The notes: generated by a model from the letters alone, not told the origin. A stretch of 64,000 bases of DNA from Desulfobacula sp. (GCF_014237455.1 NZ_JABZFL010000051.1:124001-188000); one strand, 5' to 3'; positions 45,825-54,356 are shown, counted from the first letter of the stretch. Translations and numbers: made by a program.

Positions 45825-46139
45825 TCAGTTACCAAGAGTATCAGCGGTTGCTTCTTCTTTAAGATGCTCATTCCATTTTTCTCCCCAAAGGTCAGGAACA
45901 GTCTCTTCAACTTGAATAATGGAATCCCAGCTGATGCCGATTTCTGTAAAAATATTTTTAAGATCTTCTTCGCTTTGTGCCATCCAGATACAATAACGAA
46001 CCCCTTTGCCTTCATTGAAATATGTTCTTATCCATGTACCGGCTTCAACTTCGGCCAGTTTCCTCCAATTGGCCTGCACTTCGTTGCAATCGACACCAGG
46101 GGTGTTATGAACCATCATATATTTATTGAGTTTACTCAT
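45825..46139 (-). CDS. DUF4242-like small alpha/beta protein
   Basis: 104 residues from the ATG at 46139, which has a GGAG site 7 bases upstream; longer in-frame starts lack one. Pattern MMVHNTPGVDCNEVQANWRK, GVRYCIWMAQSEEDLKNIFTE resembles the DUF4242/nickel-binding small protein group (ferredoxin-like fold). Function unknown; first gene of the 46.1-44.8 kb leftward cluster. Confidence 0.6.
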   Translation of the reverse strand: MSKLNKYMMVHNTPGVDCNEVQANWRKLAEVEAGTWIRTYFNEGKGVRYCIWMAQSEEDLKNIFTEIGISWDSIIQVEETVPDLWGEKWNEHLKEEATADTLGN

Positions 46140-46186
46140 TGTCATTCTCCTTTTTATTAATTTTTTATTGTTTTTATTTTCCCAGC

Positions 46187-46198
46187 GAATGCGCATTC
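46187..46198. promoter_or_regulatory. 12-bp palindrome upstream of the leftward DUF cluster
   Basis: GAATGCGCATTC, 48 bases before the 46139 start. Candidate operator; single copy. Confidence 0.3.
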
Positions 46199-46333
46199 TA
46201 AAACTGAGTTGAAAACTATTATTTCAATAACTATGCCAGATATTGGACAAAATTATTTTCAAGTTTATAACCACCTATAATTGCAGATAAAAATTTTATA
46301 TTTACCCAATTTTTTTCACAAAAATATTAAATA

Positions 46334-46397
46334 TTGACAAAGGGTTGCCCTGTTACTTATGATGACACCCAGACAAAGTGGCGCCACCAGTGGCGCC
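46334..46397 (+). promoter_or_regulatory. Sigma-70 promoter of regulator 3 and GTGGCGCC repeat
   Basis: TTGACA (46334-46339), 18 bases, TATGAT (46358-46363). Downstream, GTGGCGCC occurs at 46378-46385 and 46390-46397 (12-base period), each containing the palindrome GGCGCC; they cover the expected transcript start and leader and could be an operator. Confidence 0.6.
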
Positions 46398-46423
46398 GAG
46401 ATCGAGTAAACAGGAGACCCTCC

Positions 46424-47830
46424 ATGAAAGATATAGAATTTGAAATAAAAAATAATGAATTTGTCAAATTACTGCTAGAATCCATTGGGGATGGTATTTT
46501 TGTGCTTGATACCCATGGAATGATCATTGCCTGGAATCCGGCCATGGAAAAAATAACCGGTTATTCTGCCGACGAAATAAAAGGACAGCCCTGTAAAATT
46601 CTGAATTTCAATCAGTGCTTTGATAAGGATTGTCCAACAGACATGAAAGATTGTGGTATTTTAACATATGGAAAGGTAGAACCCACAGAATGTTTATTGA
46701 GCCATAAAGAAGGGCATGCTCTCTGTGTAACTAAAAATGCCAGAGTGATAAAAAATAAGCAAAATAAAATTATTGGAATTGTTGAAGCGGTTACCGATTT
46801 AACAGAATTGAAAAATGCCCGCTTAAAAATGGAAGAGGCCACTCGCCGTCTCGGAGAATTAAATCGTCTGGGGGGTATTATTGCAAAAAGTCAGGTCATG
46901 CAAAATGTATTTACCTTTATTAAAGCCTCGGCAGCAAGTGATGCAACCATACTCGTTCAGGGAGAAAGCGGAACCGGGAAAGAACTTGTAGCAGGCGCGA
47001 TTCATTCCATCGGAGAACGAAGGGATAAGCCTTTAATAACCATAAATTGCAGTGCCCTTTCGGAATCACTGCTTGAAAGTGAGCTTTTCGGTCATGTAAA
47101 AGGTGCCTTTACCGGTGCCAGCCAGGACCGTATCGGACGATTTGAACAGGCGGACGGCGGCACTATATTTTTAGATGAAATAGGAGAGATTACGCCTTAC
47201 ATACAGGTAAAACTGCTTCGAGTTTTGCAGCAAAAAGAGATAGAACGGGTGGGTGAATCCAGAAAACGTAAAATTGATATTCGCATCATCACTGCCACAA
47301 ACAAAGATCTTAAATCCCGGGTAGATGCCGGACACTTTAGAGAGGATCTTTATTACCGGCTTAAAGTTTTTCCCATTTACCTGCCACCCTTGAGAAACAG
47401 GAAAGAAGATATCCCTCTTCTTGTCAACCACTTTATTAAAACAAACAATAAAAAATCGACAATTAAAGTAAAAGGAATTGCAAAAACAGCTTTAAAAGCG
47501 TTTATGGATTATGTATGGCCGGGGAATATAAGAGAATTAGCCAATGCCATTGAACATGCCTTTGTTTTATGTTCCGGCAGGCAAATTGATCTGTCCGACC
47601 TTCCCATTGAAATCAGGGAATCTGATATAATTTTCCAGCCTGTTGAACAAGAAAATGCTTTTGATAATAAAAAACCAAGTCAACAACTTTTTCCTTTGAC
47701 CAGGGAAAAATTGATTGAACTTCTCCATGACAGCGAATGGAATAAGGCTGAGGTGGCCAGACGTGTAAAATTAAGCCGGGCATCTATCTGGAAGTATATG
47801 AGAAAGTGGGACATACCACTTCAGCCTTGA
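46424..47830 (+). CDS. Sigma-54 activator 3: cysteine-rich PAS, AAA+, Fis-type HTH
   Basis: 468 residues from the ATG at 46424 (AGGAGA site); an upstream TTG would coincide with the -35 box and is rejected. PAS cysteines at 57, 65, 70, 77 and 90 match those of regulator 1. AAA+ motifs [14 protein letters not shown] and [11 protein letters not shown] are complete. The HTH ([22 protein letters not shown]) is nearly the same as regulator 1's, which fits shared GTAACG sites. Most likely activates the tusA-hdr-metVF run that begins 518 bases downstream. Confidence 0.9.
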   Translation: MKDIEFEIKNNEFVKLLLESIGDGIFVLDTHGMIIAWNPAMEKITGYSADEIKGQPCKILNFNQCFDKDCPTDMKDCGILTYGKVEPTECLLSHKEGHALCVTKNARVIKNKQNKIIGIVEAVTDLTELKNARLKMEEATRRLGELNRLGGIIAKSQVMQNVFTFIKASAASDATILVQGESGTGKELVAGAIHSIGERRDKPLITINCSALSESLLESELFGHVKGAFTGASQDRIGRFEQADGGTIFLDEIGEITPYIQVKLLRVLQQKEIERVGESRKRKIDIRIITATNKDLKSRVDAGHFREDLYYRLKVFPIYLPPLRNRKEDIPLLVNHFIKTNNKKSTIKVKGIAKTALKAFMDYVWPGNIRELANAIEHAFVLCSGRQIDLSDLPIEIRESDIIFQPVEQENAFDNKKPSQQLFPLTREKLIELLHDSEWNKAEVARRVKLSRASIWKYMRKWDIPLQP

Positions 47831-47854
47831 ATAAATATGAGTTCACAGAAAAAA

Positions 47855-47894
47855 ATCCGGGACAGCTACTGGCGGTATTTAAGCTGCCCCGGAT
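47855..47894 (+). repeat. Stem-loop after regulator 3
   Basis: ATCCGGGACAGCT (47855-47867) pairs at 12 of 13 positions with 47882-47894, 14-base loop, no T-run. Possible Rho-assisted end of the regulator transcript. Confidence 0.5.
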
Positions 47895-47960
47895 GACGGT
47901 GAGGTGGTTAATCAGATTCTGGAGGTAAGTAAATGCTTACTTTATCTGATAACTGAAAAA

Positions 47961-48065
47961 TTAAAATGCATATTTAATGCCAACCTGTTCCATTACCATC
48001 AGTGACCCCGCCTTATCATTAAAGCCATACTGGTTTTGGGAAAATGTTTTTTTTATAAAACGGTT
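47961..48065 (-). pseudogene. Possible remnant of an outer-membrane protein C-terminus
   Basis: A 34-codon minus-strand frame bounded by stops encodes RFIKKTFSQNQYGFND, then KAGSLMVMEQ, then VGIKYAF and a stop. The alternating aromatic pattern and terminal Phe are those of porin-like barrels. There is no start codon with a ribosome site, so it looks like a decayed gene fragment. Chance is possible at this length. Confidence 0.35.
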
Positions 48066-48079
48066 TTATTCCATTCAAA

Positions 48080-48141
48080 GTAACGTCGTTCCCAATAAGT
48101 AGCGCAACCATAACGTTACTGTTTTGTTTTGGTAACGATTT
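48080..48141 (+). promoter_or_regulatory. Upstream activating sites for sigma-54 activator (tusA-hdr operon)
   Basis: Three GTAACG-core sites: GTAACGTCGTTCCC (48080-48093), ATAACGTTAC (48110-48119), GTAACGATTT (48132-48141). AACGTTAC and GTAACGATTT recur at 15095-15136 in reverse orientation with a spacer 10 bases longer, one helical turn. The proximal site begins 118 bp before the -24 GG. Confidence 0.65.
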
Positions 48142-48248
48142 GATACAAATACCAGCCCTTTTATTTCATCCATTAAAAAACAAAACCTCCTGAATTTACA
48201 GGCATTATGAATCACTGCCATTCTGTTTGTTTCCGACTTTGTCGGTTT

Positions 48249-48264
48249 TGGCACCAACCTTGCT
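48249..48264 (+). promoter_or_regulatory. Sigma-54 promoter of the tusA-hdr-metVF operon
   Basis: TGGCACC-AACC-TTGCT, with GG at 48250-48251, ten bases, GC at 48262-48263: a full-consensus -24/-12 element. Start site expected near 48275, about 73 bases before tusA. Confidence 0.8.
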
Positions 48265-48347
48265 CTTAGCTGATTATAAAAGAATAACACCGCATCTGAA
48301 TGTTTTTATTAAAGATGCATCACAAACCCTAAACGGAGGATAAAAAA

Positions 48348-48596
48348 ATGACAGATTTAAATTCAATTGAAGCTGCAAATCAGGTTGACGCAAGAGGAAG
48401 TGCATGTCCAGGACCCCTTCTTGAAGCAAAAAAAGGAATTGGCAAAGTTCAGGTTGGCCAGATTATTGAAATCCTGTCCAATGATTCCGGGACAAGAACT
48501 GATATCCCTGCCTGGGCTGGGAAAGTAGGACATGAATATCTCGGGTATCTTGAAGCTGACGGTTATGACAGGCACTTTGTAACTAGAAATAAATAG
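48348..48596 (+). CDS. TusA-family sulfur carrier protein
   Basis: 82 residues. The persulfide-bearing cysteine is present in RGSACPGPLLEAKKGI (Cys near 20, CPGP motif), followed by VGQIIEILSNDSGTRTDIPAWAGKVGHEYLGY, the standard TusA fold. First gene of the long Hdr run; in sulfur-metabolising organisms TusA, DsrE and Hdr-like proteins pass persulfide sulfur in relay. AACGGAGG ribosome site. Confidence 0.9.
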   Translation: MTDLNSIEAANQVDARGSACPGPLLEAKKGIGKVQVGQIIEILSNDSGTRTDIPAWAGKVGHEYLGYLEADGYDRHFVTRNK

Positions 48597-48606
48597 GCAG
48601 GTGGTT

Positions 48607-49026
48607 ATGTCACCCCAGGCAAAAAAACAAGAGAACAAAATTCTGATATTGGCCACAGAAACTTGTGCCTATCCTGGAGCAGATTCAGTGGGACAAGCCC
48701 ATTCGACTTACCCTTCAAATACTTATATTTTAAGAGTAAGGGCGCCTGTGCTTTTCCCTGAATCTTTTTATTTTGACTGCTTTAAAAAAGGGATAAGCGG
48801 CATCATTGTTATGTCCTGTGGTGAAGAATGTCCCTATGAAGGTGCTTTTACAGCTATGGCAAAAAAGTTGGACGGTGTTTATAAAAAGATGAAGGAAATG
48901 GAACTTGATCTAAAACGTCTTCGCCTGACAGCTATTTGTACGGTTTGTAATCGATCTTTTTTAAATGAGGTGAACCAAATGGACAAGTTAGTGCGTGAAC
49001 TGGGACCTCCTCAATTTAAAAAATAA
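48607..49026 (+). CDS. FlpD/MvhD-like hydrogenase iron-sulfur (delta) subunit
   Basis: 139 residues from the ATG at 48607 (a GTG 6 bases earlier is an alternative start). ILILATETCAYPGADSVGQAHSTYP and GIIVMSCGEECPYEGAF, then ICTVCNRSFL match the FlpD/MvhD family, which passes electrons to HdrA through a [2Fe-2S] centre. The N-terminal CxxC seen in many FlpD proteins is reduced to one Cys here. No hydrogenase or formate dehydrogenase subunit is nearby, so its electron donor is open. Confidence 0.78.
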   Translation: MSPQAKKQENKILILATETCAYPGADSVGQAHSTYPSNTYILRVRAPVLFPESFYFDCFKKGISGIIVMSCGEECPYEGAFTAMAKKLDGVYKKMKEMELDLKRLRLTAICTVCNRSFLNEVNQMDKLVRELGPPQFKK

Positions 49027-49063
49027 CAATTTTTAATCTATTTAGAGCAACAGACAAATTATC

Positions 49064-49092
49064 AGTTCACTGCCTCTTGCAGGCAGTGAACT
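49064..49092 (+). repeat. Intercistronic hairpin between flpD and hdrA
   Basis: AGTTCACTGCCT (49064-49075) and AGGCAGTGAACT (49081-49092), perfect 12-bp stem, 5-base loop, then an A-run. On this strand it is not an intrinsic terminator; possibly RNA processing or stability. Confidence 0.65.
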
Positions 49093-49120
49093 AAAAAAAA
49101 GAAATTTTTCAGGAGGATGT

Positions 49121-50428
49121 ATGGTCTCCACACACATAAAAAAATTTGATACACTTGTTGTAGGTGGCGGCATTGCCGGATTACAAACAGCTTTAGACCT
49201 TGGTGATCAAGGATATAAGGTTGCTATTGTGGAAAAAGATGCTTCTATCGGCGGCAAAATGATCCGGCTTTCAAAAGTATTCCCCACACTTGATTGCGCA
49301 AGCTGTATTACCACCCCTAAAATGTCAGCAGCTGCACATCATGAAAATATCACCCTGTTTACATATTGTAATTTGACCTCATTAGATCATGATACTTCCA
49401 GCGAAGCCCTGGGCGTTAAAGCTGTGATTATACAAAACCCAAGATATGTTGACCCGGATAAATGCATAGGGTGCAGGCAATGTGAGTATGTTTGCCCTAT
49501 ATATGTGTCAGATGAGGAGCAAGGAGGTTTAAGCGCTACAAAAGCAATTTCAATACCTTTTTCAAATGCAATACCTCAACTGCCGATAATGGATATAGAA
49601 AACTGCATGCTTTGCGGGCAATGTGAAAAAGTATGCCCTACAAATGCAATTGATTATTTTCAAAAGCCGGAAGAGTTTATAATTCTTGCAAAAACAGCCA
49701 TTATCACTACAGGATTTGAATTGCTTCCTAAGGAAGACAATTTCCAATACGGTAATGGCAAGATACCAAATGTTGTAGATTCTTTACAGATGGAAAGGCT
49801 CTTAGCTCCTCATGGACCCTATAACAGGGTATTGAGACCTTCAGACGGCATGGAACCTGATTCCATTGCCTATGTTCAATGTGCGGGTTCAAGAGATAAA
49901 AGCATGGGTGTTTCATACTGCTCAAGGGTATGCTGCATGTATGCCATAAAGCAGGCAATGCTGCTGTCAGGTTCTCTCCCGCTGGCTGATATCACTATTT
50001 ATTACATGGATATCAGGGCTTTTGGAAAAGGGTATGAACAATTTTATCAAAATGCAAAAGCCATGGGCATTGAGTTTATCAAAGGCAAGGTTGCAAAAAT
50101 TGATGAGGGTGAAAACGGAAGCGCAATAGTAAGGTATGAAAACCAGGATGGTTCAGGTATTGTAACAGCAAACCATGATCTGGTTGTTCTTTCCATGGGA
50201 ATGATTCCCGGTTGGAACCCAGAGCCCATTTGCCCTGTTTCCAAAGATTCCGATCACTTTATTACCTCAATAAAACCAAAAATATCCCCGGTACTTACTA
50301 ATATGAACGACTTTTTCGTGGCCGGAGCTGCAGCAGGACCCAAGGATATTGTGGACACCGTTACAGAATCAGGTTCAGCCGCTATGGAAGCTGCCAAATT
50401 CATGTCCAACAGCATTATGGAGAATTAA
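49121..50428 (+). CDS. HdrA-like flavoprotein, short form
   Basis: 435 residues. FAD site VVGGGIAGLQTALDLGDQGY (about 13-32), the HdrA cysteine pair LDCASCITTPKM, and two [4Fe-4S] motifs CIGCRQCEYVCP and CMLCGQCEKVCP, then SYCSRVCCMYAIKQAML. HdrA binds the bifurcating FAD in heterodisulfide-reductase complexes. It is shorter than methanogen HdrA, similar in size to QmoA, but QmoA as I recall lacks the ferredoxin motifs seen here. Followed 2 bases later by a second HdrA. Confidence 0.85.
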   Translation: MVSTHIKKFDTLVVGGGIAGLQTALDLGDQGYKVAIVEKDASIGGKMIRLSKVFPTLDCASCITTPKMSAAAHHENITLFTYCNLTSLDHDTSSEALGVKAVIIQNPRYVDPDKCIGCRQCEYVCPIYVSDEEQGGLSATKAISIPFSNAIPQLPIMDIENCMLCGQCEKVCPTNAIDYFQKPEEFIILAKTAIITTGFELLPKEDNFQYGNGKIPNVVDSLQMERLLAPHGPYNRVLRPSDGMEPDSIAYVQCAGSRDKSMGVSYCSRVCCMYAIKQAMLLSGSLPLADITIYYMDIRAFGKGYEQFYQNAKAMGIEFIKGKVAKIDEGENGSAIVRYENQDGSGIVTANHDLVVLSMGMIPGWNPEPICPVSKDSDHFITSIKPKISPVLTNMNDFFVAGAAAGPKDIVDTVTESGSAAMEAAKFMSNSIMEN

Positions 50429-50430
50429 AA

Positions 50431-52248
50431 ATGACTGAAAAAAATACAAATAAAACTCCAGATAATAAAAAAATCGGTGTCTATATATGTTATTGCGGTG
50501 GCAATATTTCTGACCATGTTGATGTTGAAGAAGTCAAAAAAAGAGCCGAAAAAATGCCGAATGTTGTTGTGGCCCGAACCAACATGTTCATGTGCTCAGA
50601 CCCTGGTCAGGAACTGATTATAAATGATTTAAAAAGCGGTAAGATTGACCGGGTGGTAGTGGCATCGTGTGCACCAAGCCTTCATGAAGCAACTTTCAGG
50701 GATGCAATTAAAAGAGCGGGTTCCAACCCGTTTATCTATGAACATGCCAATATCAGGGAACAGGTTTCCTGGGTCCATCAAGGTGATCCTGCTACTGATA
50801 AAGCTTCTGTCCTTGTTGCATCAGCTGCGGCCAAAGCAAAATTACTCAAGCCCCTTGATCCGGTCCGTGTTGAAGCCAAAAAGCATACAACAGTGATCGG
50901 AGGCGGCATTGCAGGGATTAAAACTGCAATTGATATTGCTCAAACAGGGATTAATGTAACACTTATTGAAAAATCATCAGTTCTAGGCGGGCAGCTGAAT
51001 AATCTTGACAAACTTGCTCCTTCCGGAGAAAAAGCATCAGAAGTTCTACAGGAACTTTTAGATCAGGTTTTAAACCATAAATCCATCACAATTCATACAG
51101 ATTGTAAAATTGAAGCGGTACAAGGATATGTGGGAAATTTCAGTCTGAGTATTTCAAAAAAATCCAATAATAAAATTGAAAAATTCAATATAGAGACCGG
51201 TGCTATTGTAATGGCAACAGGAGCTATCCCCTATATACCTTTTGATGGAGAATTCGGCTTTGGTCGGCATGAGCAAGTGATTACTCTTCAGAATTTGATT
51301 CAAATCTTAAAAGATAATAAATCAACAGGATCTATACTTGAGGTAAATGGTAAACGCATTAGAAATATTGTAATGATTCATTGTGTTGGCAGCCGCCAGA
51401 TACCTGGTATTCATCAACCTAAAGAAGATGGAAAGTTGAATGAATACTGTTCCAGAACATGTTGTGCTGCCATGTTGAACGCATCAAACCAGATTAGAGA
51501 AAATTTTCCTGCAACCAGTATTTATGAAATGTACAGAGATATCAGAACTTATGGCAGAGGGCAGGAAGAACTGTATACCCAGGCTTCTGCCAACAAAGTT
51601 GTTTTTATGCGATATGAAACAGATGCACAACCAGAGGTAAGCTTAACCAGTGGTTCTGATTACCCTTTTCAGGTCAAAGTTAAAGACAGCTTGACCTTTA
51701 ATGAAGAAATGGATGTTCCGGCAGATCTTGTTGTGCTTGCAACCGGTATCGAACCTGATGATGTTTCAGGCCTTGCCTCAATGATGAAGCTACCTATTGG
51801 AACAGATAAATTTCTTCTGGAAGTTCATCCAAAACTTAGACCTGTTGAATTTCCCATAACCGGAATTTTTCTTGCCGGTACCTGTCAGGCACCCATGGAT
51901 GCAGGCGAAGCATGTAATGCTGCGGGTGCAGCAGCTGTAAAAGCATCTGCTCTTTTAAGAAAAGGATTTATTGAACTTGATCCTTTTGTGGCAGAGGTCA
52001 ACCCTGATAAATGTCAGGGACACGGTGCCTGTATAGAAGCTTGCCTTAAAGAAGGTGCTTTAAACCTTGTGGAGGTAGAAAATGACGGTAAAACAGTCAA
52101 GAGAGCTCAGGTAACTGCTGCAATGTGTTTAGGCTGTGGTGCCTGTGCTGCGGTTTGTCCGGAAAAAGCCATTGATATAAATGGATGGGCATTAAAACAG
52201 TATGAAGACATGGTTGATGCTATTGTTTCAGACGGATTTGCTGTCTGA
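50431..52248 (+). CDS. hdrA: HdrA-like flavoprotein, long form
   Basis: 605 residues: an N-terminal thioredoxin-reductase-like stretch (VYICYCGGNISDHVDVEEV, SCAPSLHEATFRDA), FAD site VIGGGIAGIKTAIDIAQTGI (about 152-171), EYCSRTCCAAML, and C-terminal [4Fe-4S] motifs CQGHGACIEAC and CLGCGACAAVCP. This matches HdrA domain order. Having two HdrA-type proteins side by side suggests a dimer of unlike flavoproteins, as in Qmo or dual-HdrA bifurcating complexes. Confidence 0.88.
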   Translation: MTEKNTNKTPDNKKIGVYICYCGGNISDHVDVEEVKKRAEKMPNVVVARTNMFMCSDPGQELIINDLKSGKIDRVVVASCAPSLHEATFRDAIKRAGSNPFIYEHANIREQVSWVHQGDPATDKASVLVASAAAKAKLLKPLDPVRVEAKKHTTVIGGGIAGIKTAIDIAQTGINVTLIEKSSVLGGQLNNLDKLAPSGEKASEVLQELLDQVLNHKSITIHTDCKIEAVQGYVGNFSLSISKKSNNKIEKFNIETGAIVMATGAIPYIPFDGEFGFGRHEQVITLQNLIQILKDNKSTGSILEVNGKRIRNIVMIHCVGSRQIPGIHQPKEDGKLNEYCSRTCCAAMLNASNQIRENFPATSIYEMYRDIRTYGRGQEELYTQASANKVVFMRYETDAQPEVSLTSGSDYPFQVKVKDSLTFNEEMDVPADLVVLATGIEPDDVSGLASMMKLPIGTDKFLLEVHPKLRPVEFPITGIFLAGTCQAPMDAGEACNAAGAAAVKASALLRKGFIELDPFVAEVNPDKCQGHGACIEACLKEGALNLVEVENDGKTVKRAQVTAAMCLGCGACAAVCPEKAIDINGWALKQYEDMVDAIVSDGFAV

Positions 52249-52286
52249 TTGATTCACAAAACTTCTTTTAAATAGGAAGAAATATA

Positions 52287-52628
52287 ATGGAAAATAACGA
52301 TAAAGACAAAGGCGCAGATAAAGCCAAAGAGGCAAAAAAAGCAGCAATGAAAGAATTGCGTGCCCAAAGAAAGACTATGATAGCCGCTGCTTCAACGAAA
52401 ATGAAAGAACAGAAAAAAGATATTAAAGCGATAAAAAAAAATTTAAACGGTCAGACTGCAACCATTCCTGAAATTGCTGAAGCGATTGATATGCCAAAAG
52501 ATAAGACTCTCTGGTATATGGCAACCATGAAAAAATATGGTCAGATTGTAGAAGGTCCGAAAGAGGGCGTCTTTTTTAAATATTTTTTGAGTGAATCAGA
52601 CAAAACCCAAGAAAAAGCAGAGGTTTAA
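52287..52628 (+). CDS. Small winged-helix-like protein in the Hdr operon
   Basis: 113 residues. A lysine-rich helical N-terminus (about 1-55) precedes a winged-helix-like half (TIPEIAEAIDMPKDKTLWYMATMKKYGQIVEGPKEGVFFKYFL). Could be a DNA-binding regulator or, as with winged helices in some Hdr operons, a subunit linker. Its stop is 1 base before hdrC. Confidence 0.65.
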   Translation: MENNDKDKGADKAKEAKKAAMKELRAQRKTMIAAASTKMKEQKKDIKAIKKNLNGQTATIPEIAEAIDMPKDKTLWYMATMKKYGQIVEGPKEGVFFKYFLSESDKTQEKAEV

Positions 52629-52629
52629 C

Positions 52630-52932
52630 ATGAGTACTATAAACTTAGATTTTGCAGAAGAGTTGAAAGAGTATAGTGATGACAAGGCTCTTGAGTGTTT
52701 TAACTGCGGGACATGTGCAGCGATTTGCCCTCTTGTCCATGATAATTTTCCCAGAAGAATGATTCGATATGTTCAGGTGGGAGCCAGGGAGAAAATCCTT
52801 GAAAATTCCGATGAACTTTGGCGTTGCCTTCACTGTGGGCTTTGTACCCATACCTGTCCGAGAGAGGCTGACCCGGGTGAAATTATTCTTGGTCTGAAAC
52901 GATTTGTTGTTGCAAACTGGAGGAGGTCTTAA
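52630..52932 (+). CDS. hdrC: Heterodisulfide reductase subunit C
   Basis: 100 residues from the ATG at 52630. Two [4Fe-4S] motifs: CFNCGTCAAICPL (about 18-30) and CLHCGLCTHTCPREADPGE (about 62-80). Passes electrons between HdrA and HdrB. Start chosen because the upstream extension overlaps the previous gene. Confidence 0.9.
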   Translation: MSTINLDFAEELKEYSDDKALECFNCGTCAAICPLVHDNFPRRMIRYVQVGAREKILENSDELWRCLHCGLCTHTCPREADPGEIILGLKRFVVANWRRS

Positions 52933-52934
52933 AA

Positions 52935-53861
52935 ATGTTTAATCCCAGAGATATAATTGAAACCCTTGCCAACAATGTAAGACAGACAACAAGTCCTTTT
53001 GGCATCCCTAAATTTATGGTCAATAAATGGTACAAAGATGTCAACCTGCCTAAAGAAGGCGAATATATGCTGATTACAGGGCTGATGTATCAGTTTGCTC
53101 CGTTTATTGAAAAATCAACTCAATACCTTGAAAAATATGAGGGTACAAAAATGGCATCCCTTTTAAAATATGCCAGATATATGCCTGGATATCTTTCAGG
53201 TATTGGTCTTGCCATGATGACATCAGGAAAAGAGAAAAAAGATGCTGGGCAGCCCCTGAAAGACATTGCATTGCTTCTTAAAAAATCAAAGGTGAATTTT
53301 GCTTACAGACCTGATCTTGATAATTATTCAGGTATTCTTCTCTATGATATGGGTGACCAGAAAGGCTTTGTGGCACATGCAAAAAAAATTGCTCAAAAAT
53401 TGAAAGATGCAGGGGTAAAAAAAATCATTACTGTTGACCCACATACGGCATATGCCATAAAAGAGCTTTTTCCTAAATATACGGGAATCAGCTTTGAAGT
53501 AAAATCATATTTTGAACTTCTTGATCTTGGATCAAAAGATTTAGGTCTTGAGGTTACTATTCATGATCCATGTTTTTTCGGAAGATATCTTAAATTATCA
53601 GAAATACCAAGAAAAGTACTGGGCAATTTAGGGATCACTGAGTCCGAAATTAGAAATAAGGGTGAATTCACAAGTTGTTGCGGTGGACCTGCTGAGTCAA
53701 TTTCTCCAAGTCTTTCAAATGAAATTATGGAAAAAAGAGTTGAAGAACTTAAAGAACCTGGAAAACCAATTATTGCCTATTGCCCCATTTGCCTTGGGAA
53801 TCTTAAAAAATCCGGTGCCAAAGTCGAGGACTTAAGCACTCTACTTGTTAGACATATTTAA
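52935..53861 (+). CDS. hdrB: Heterodisulfide reductase subunit B (CCG-domain protein)
   Basis: 308 residues. The C-terminal CCG domain is intact: HDPCFFGRYLK, FTSCCGGPAESI and IAYCPICLGNLKKSG give the cysteines that bind the noncubane [4Fe-4S] cluster. The N-terminal half lacks a clear second CCG motif, so it has one rather than two catalytic cluster sites. Together with hdrC and hdrA it makes the disulfide- or persulfide-reducing core. Confidence 0.86.
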   Translation: MFNPRDIIETLANNVRQTTSPFGIPKFMVNKWYKDVNLPKEGEYMLITGLMYQFAPFIEKSTQYLEKYEGTKMASLLKYARYMPGYLSGIGLAMMTSGKEKKDAGQPLKDIALLLKKSKVNFAYRPDLDNYSGILLYDMGDQKGFVAHAKKIAQKLKDAGVKKIITVDPHTAYAIKELFPKYTGISFEVKSYFELLDLGSKDLGLEVTIHDPCFFGRYLKLSEIPRKVLGNLGITESEIRNKGEFTSCCGGPAESISPSLSNEIMEKRVEELKEPGKPIIAYCPICLGNLKKSGAKVEDLSTLLVRHI

Positions 53862-53904
53862 TTATTCAACCAAACTATAAAATATGAAATTGAAGGAGAA
53901 TCAA

Positions 53905-54279
53905 ATGGCTGAAAAAGTAGAAAAAATTGTTTACTTTTGTACTCATGGTGGAGAAGATTGTGAAAGAGCTTCCATCTGTTTTGCAATGGCGGGAGCTGCT
54001 CTTGCACTTGATATAGACACAACCGTAGCTCTTCAGGGAAAAGCTGTCTATCTTGCGCTAGAAGGCTATACAGCTCATGTGCCTGAAGTAGGAGGTTTTG
54101 CTCCTATATCAAAACTGGTCGGTGATTTTATGGAATTTGGCGGAAAACTTCTTGTATGCAAGCCGTGTATTGAAGAAAGAAAAATCGAAGACGAACGGCT
54201 CATTGAAGGAGCTGAGATTACTGCCGGTGGCACATTAAATTTGCTTGCATTGGAATCTGATGCGCATCTGGTTTACTAA
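53905..54279 (+). CDS. DsrE-family sulfur-transfer protein (copy 1)
   Basis: 124 residues from the ATG at 53905 (AAGGAG site); an earlier ATG at 53884 is inside the ribosome-site region. IVYFCTHGGEDCERASICFAMAGAAL and KLLVCKPCIEERK are the DsrE/TusD-like features, with CxxC at the position of the reactive cysteine. Likely receives persulfide sulfur from TusA. Confidence 0.8.
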   Translation: MAEKVEKIVYFCTHGGEDCERASICFAMAGAALALDIDTTVALQGKAVYLALEGYTAHVPEVGGFAPISKLVGDFMEFGGKLLVCKPCIEERKIEDERLIEGAEITAGGTLNLLALESDAHLVY

Positions 54280-54356
54280 ATTTTAATCTGGGTATGTACT
54301 AAAGATAAGTACATGCCCGGTATTTAAATAAATTTATAAAAAAGAGAGAATAAATA

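Noticed and set aside
49121-53861. QmoABC (APS-reductase partner)
   Set aside because: No QmoC-type membrane subunit and no aprAB; the presence of HdrB with a CCG domain, HdrC and FlpD fits a soluble Hdr complex better.
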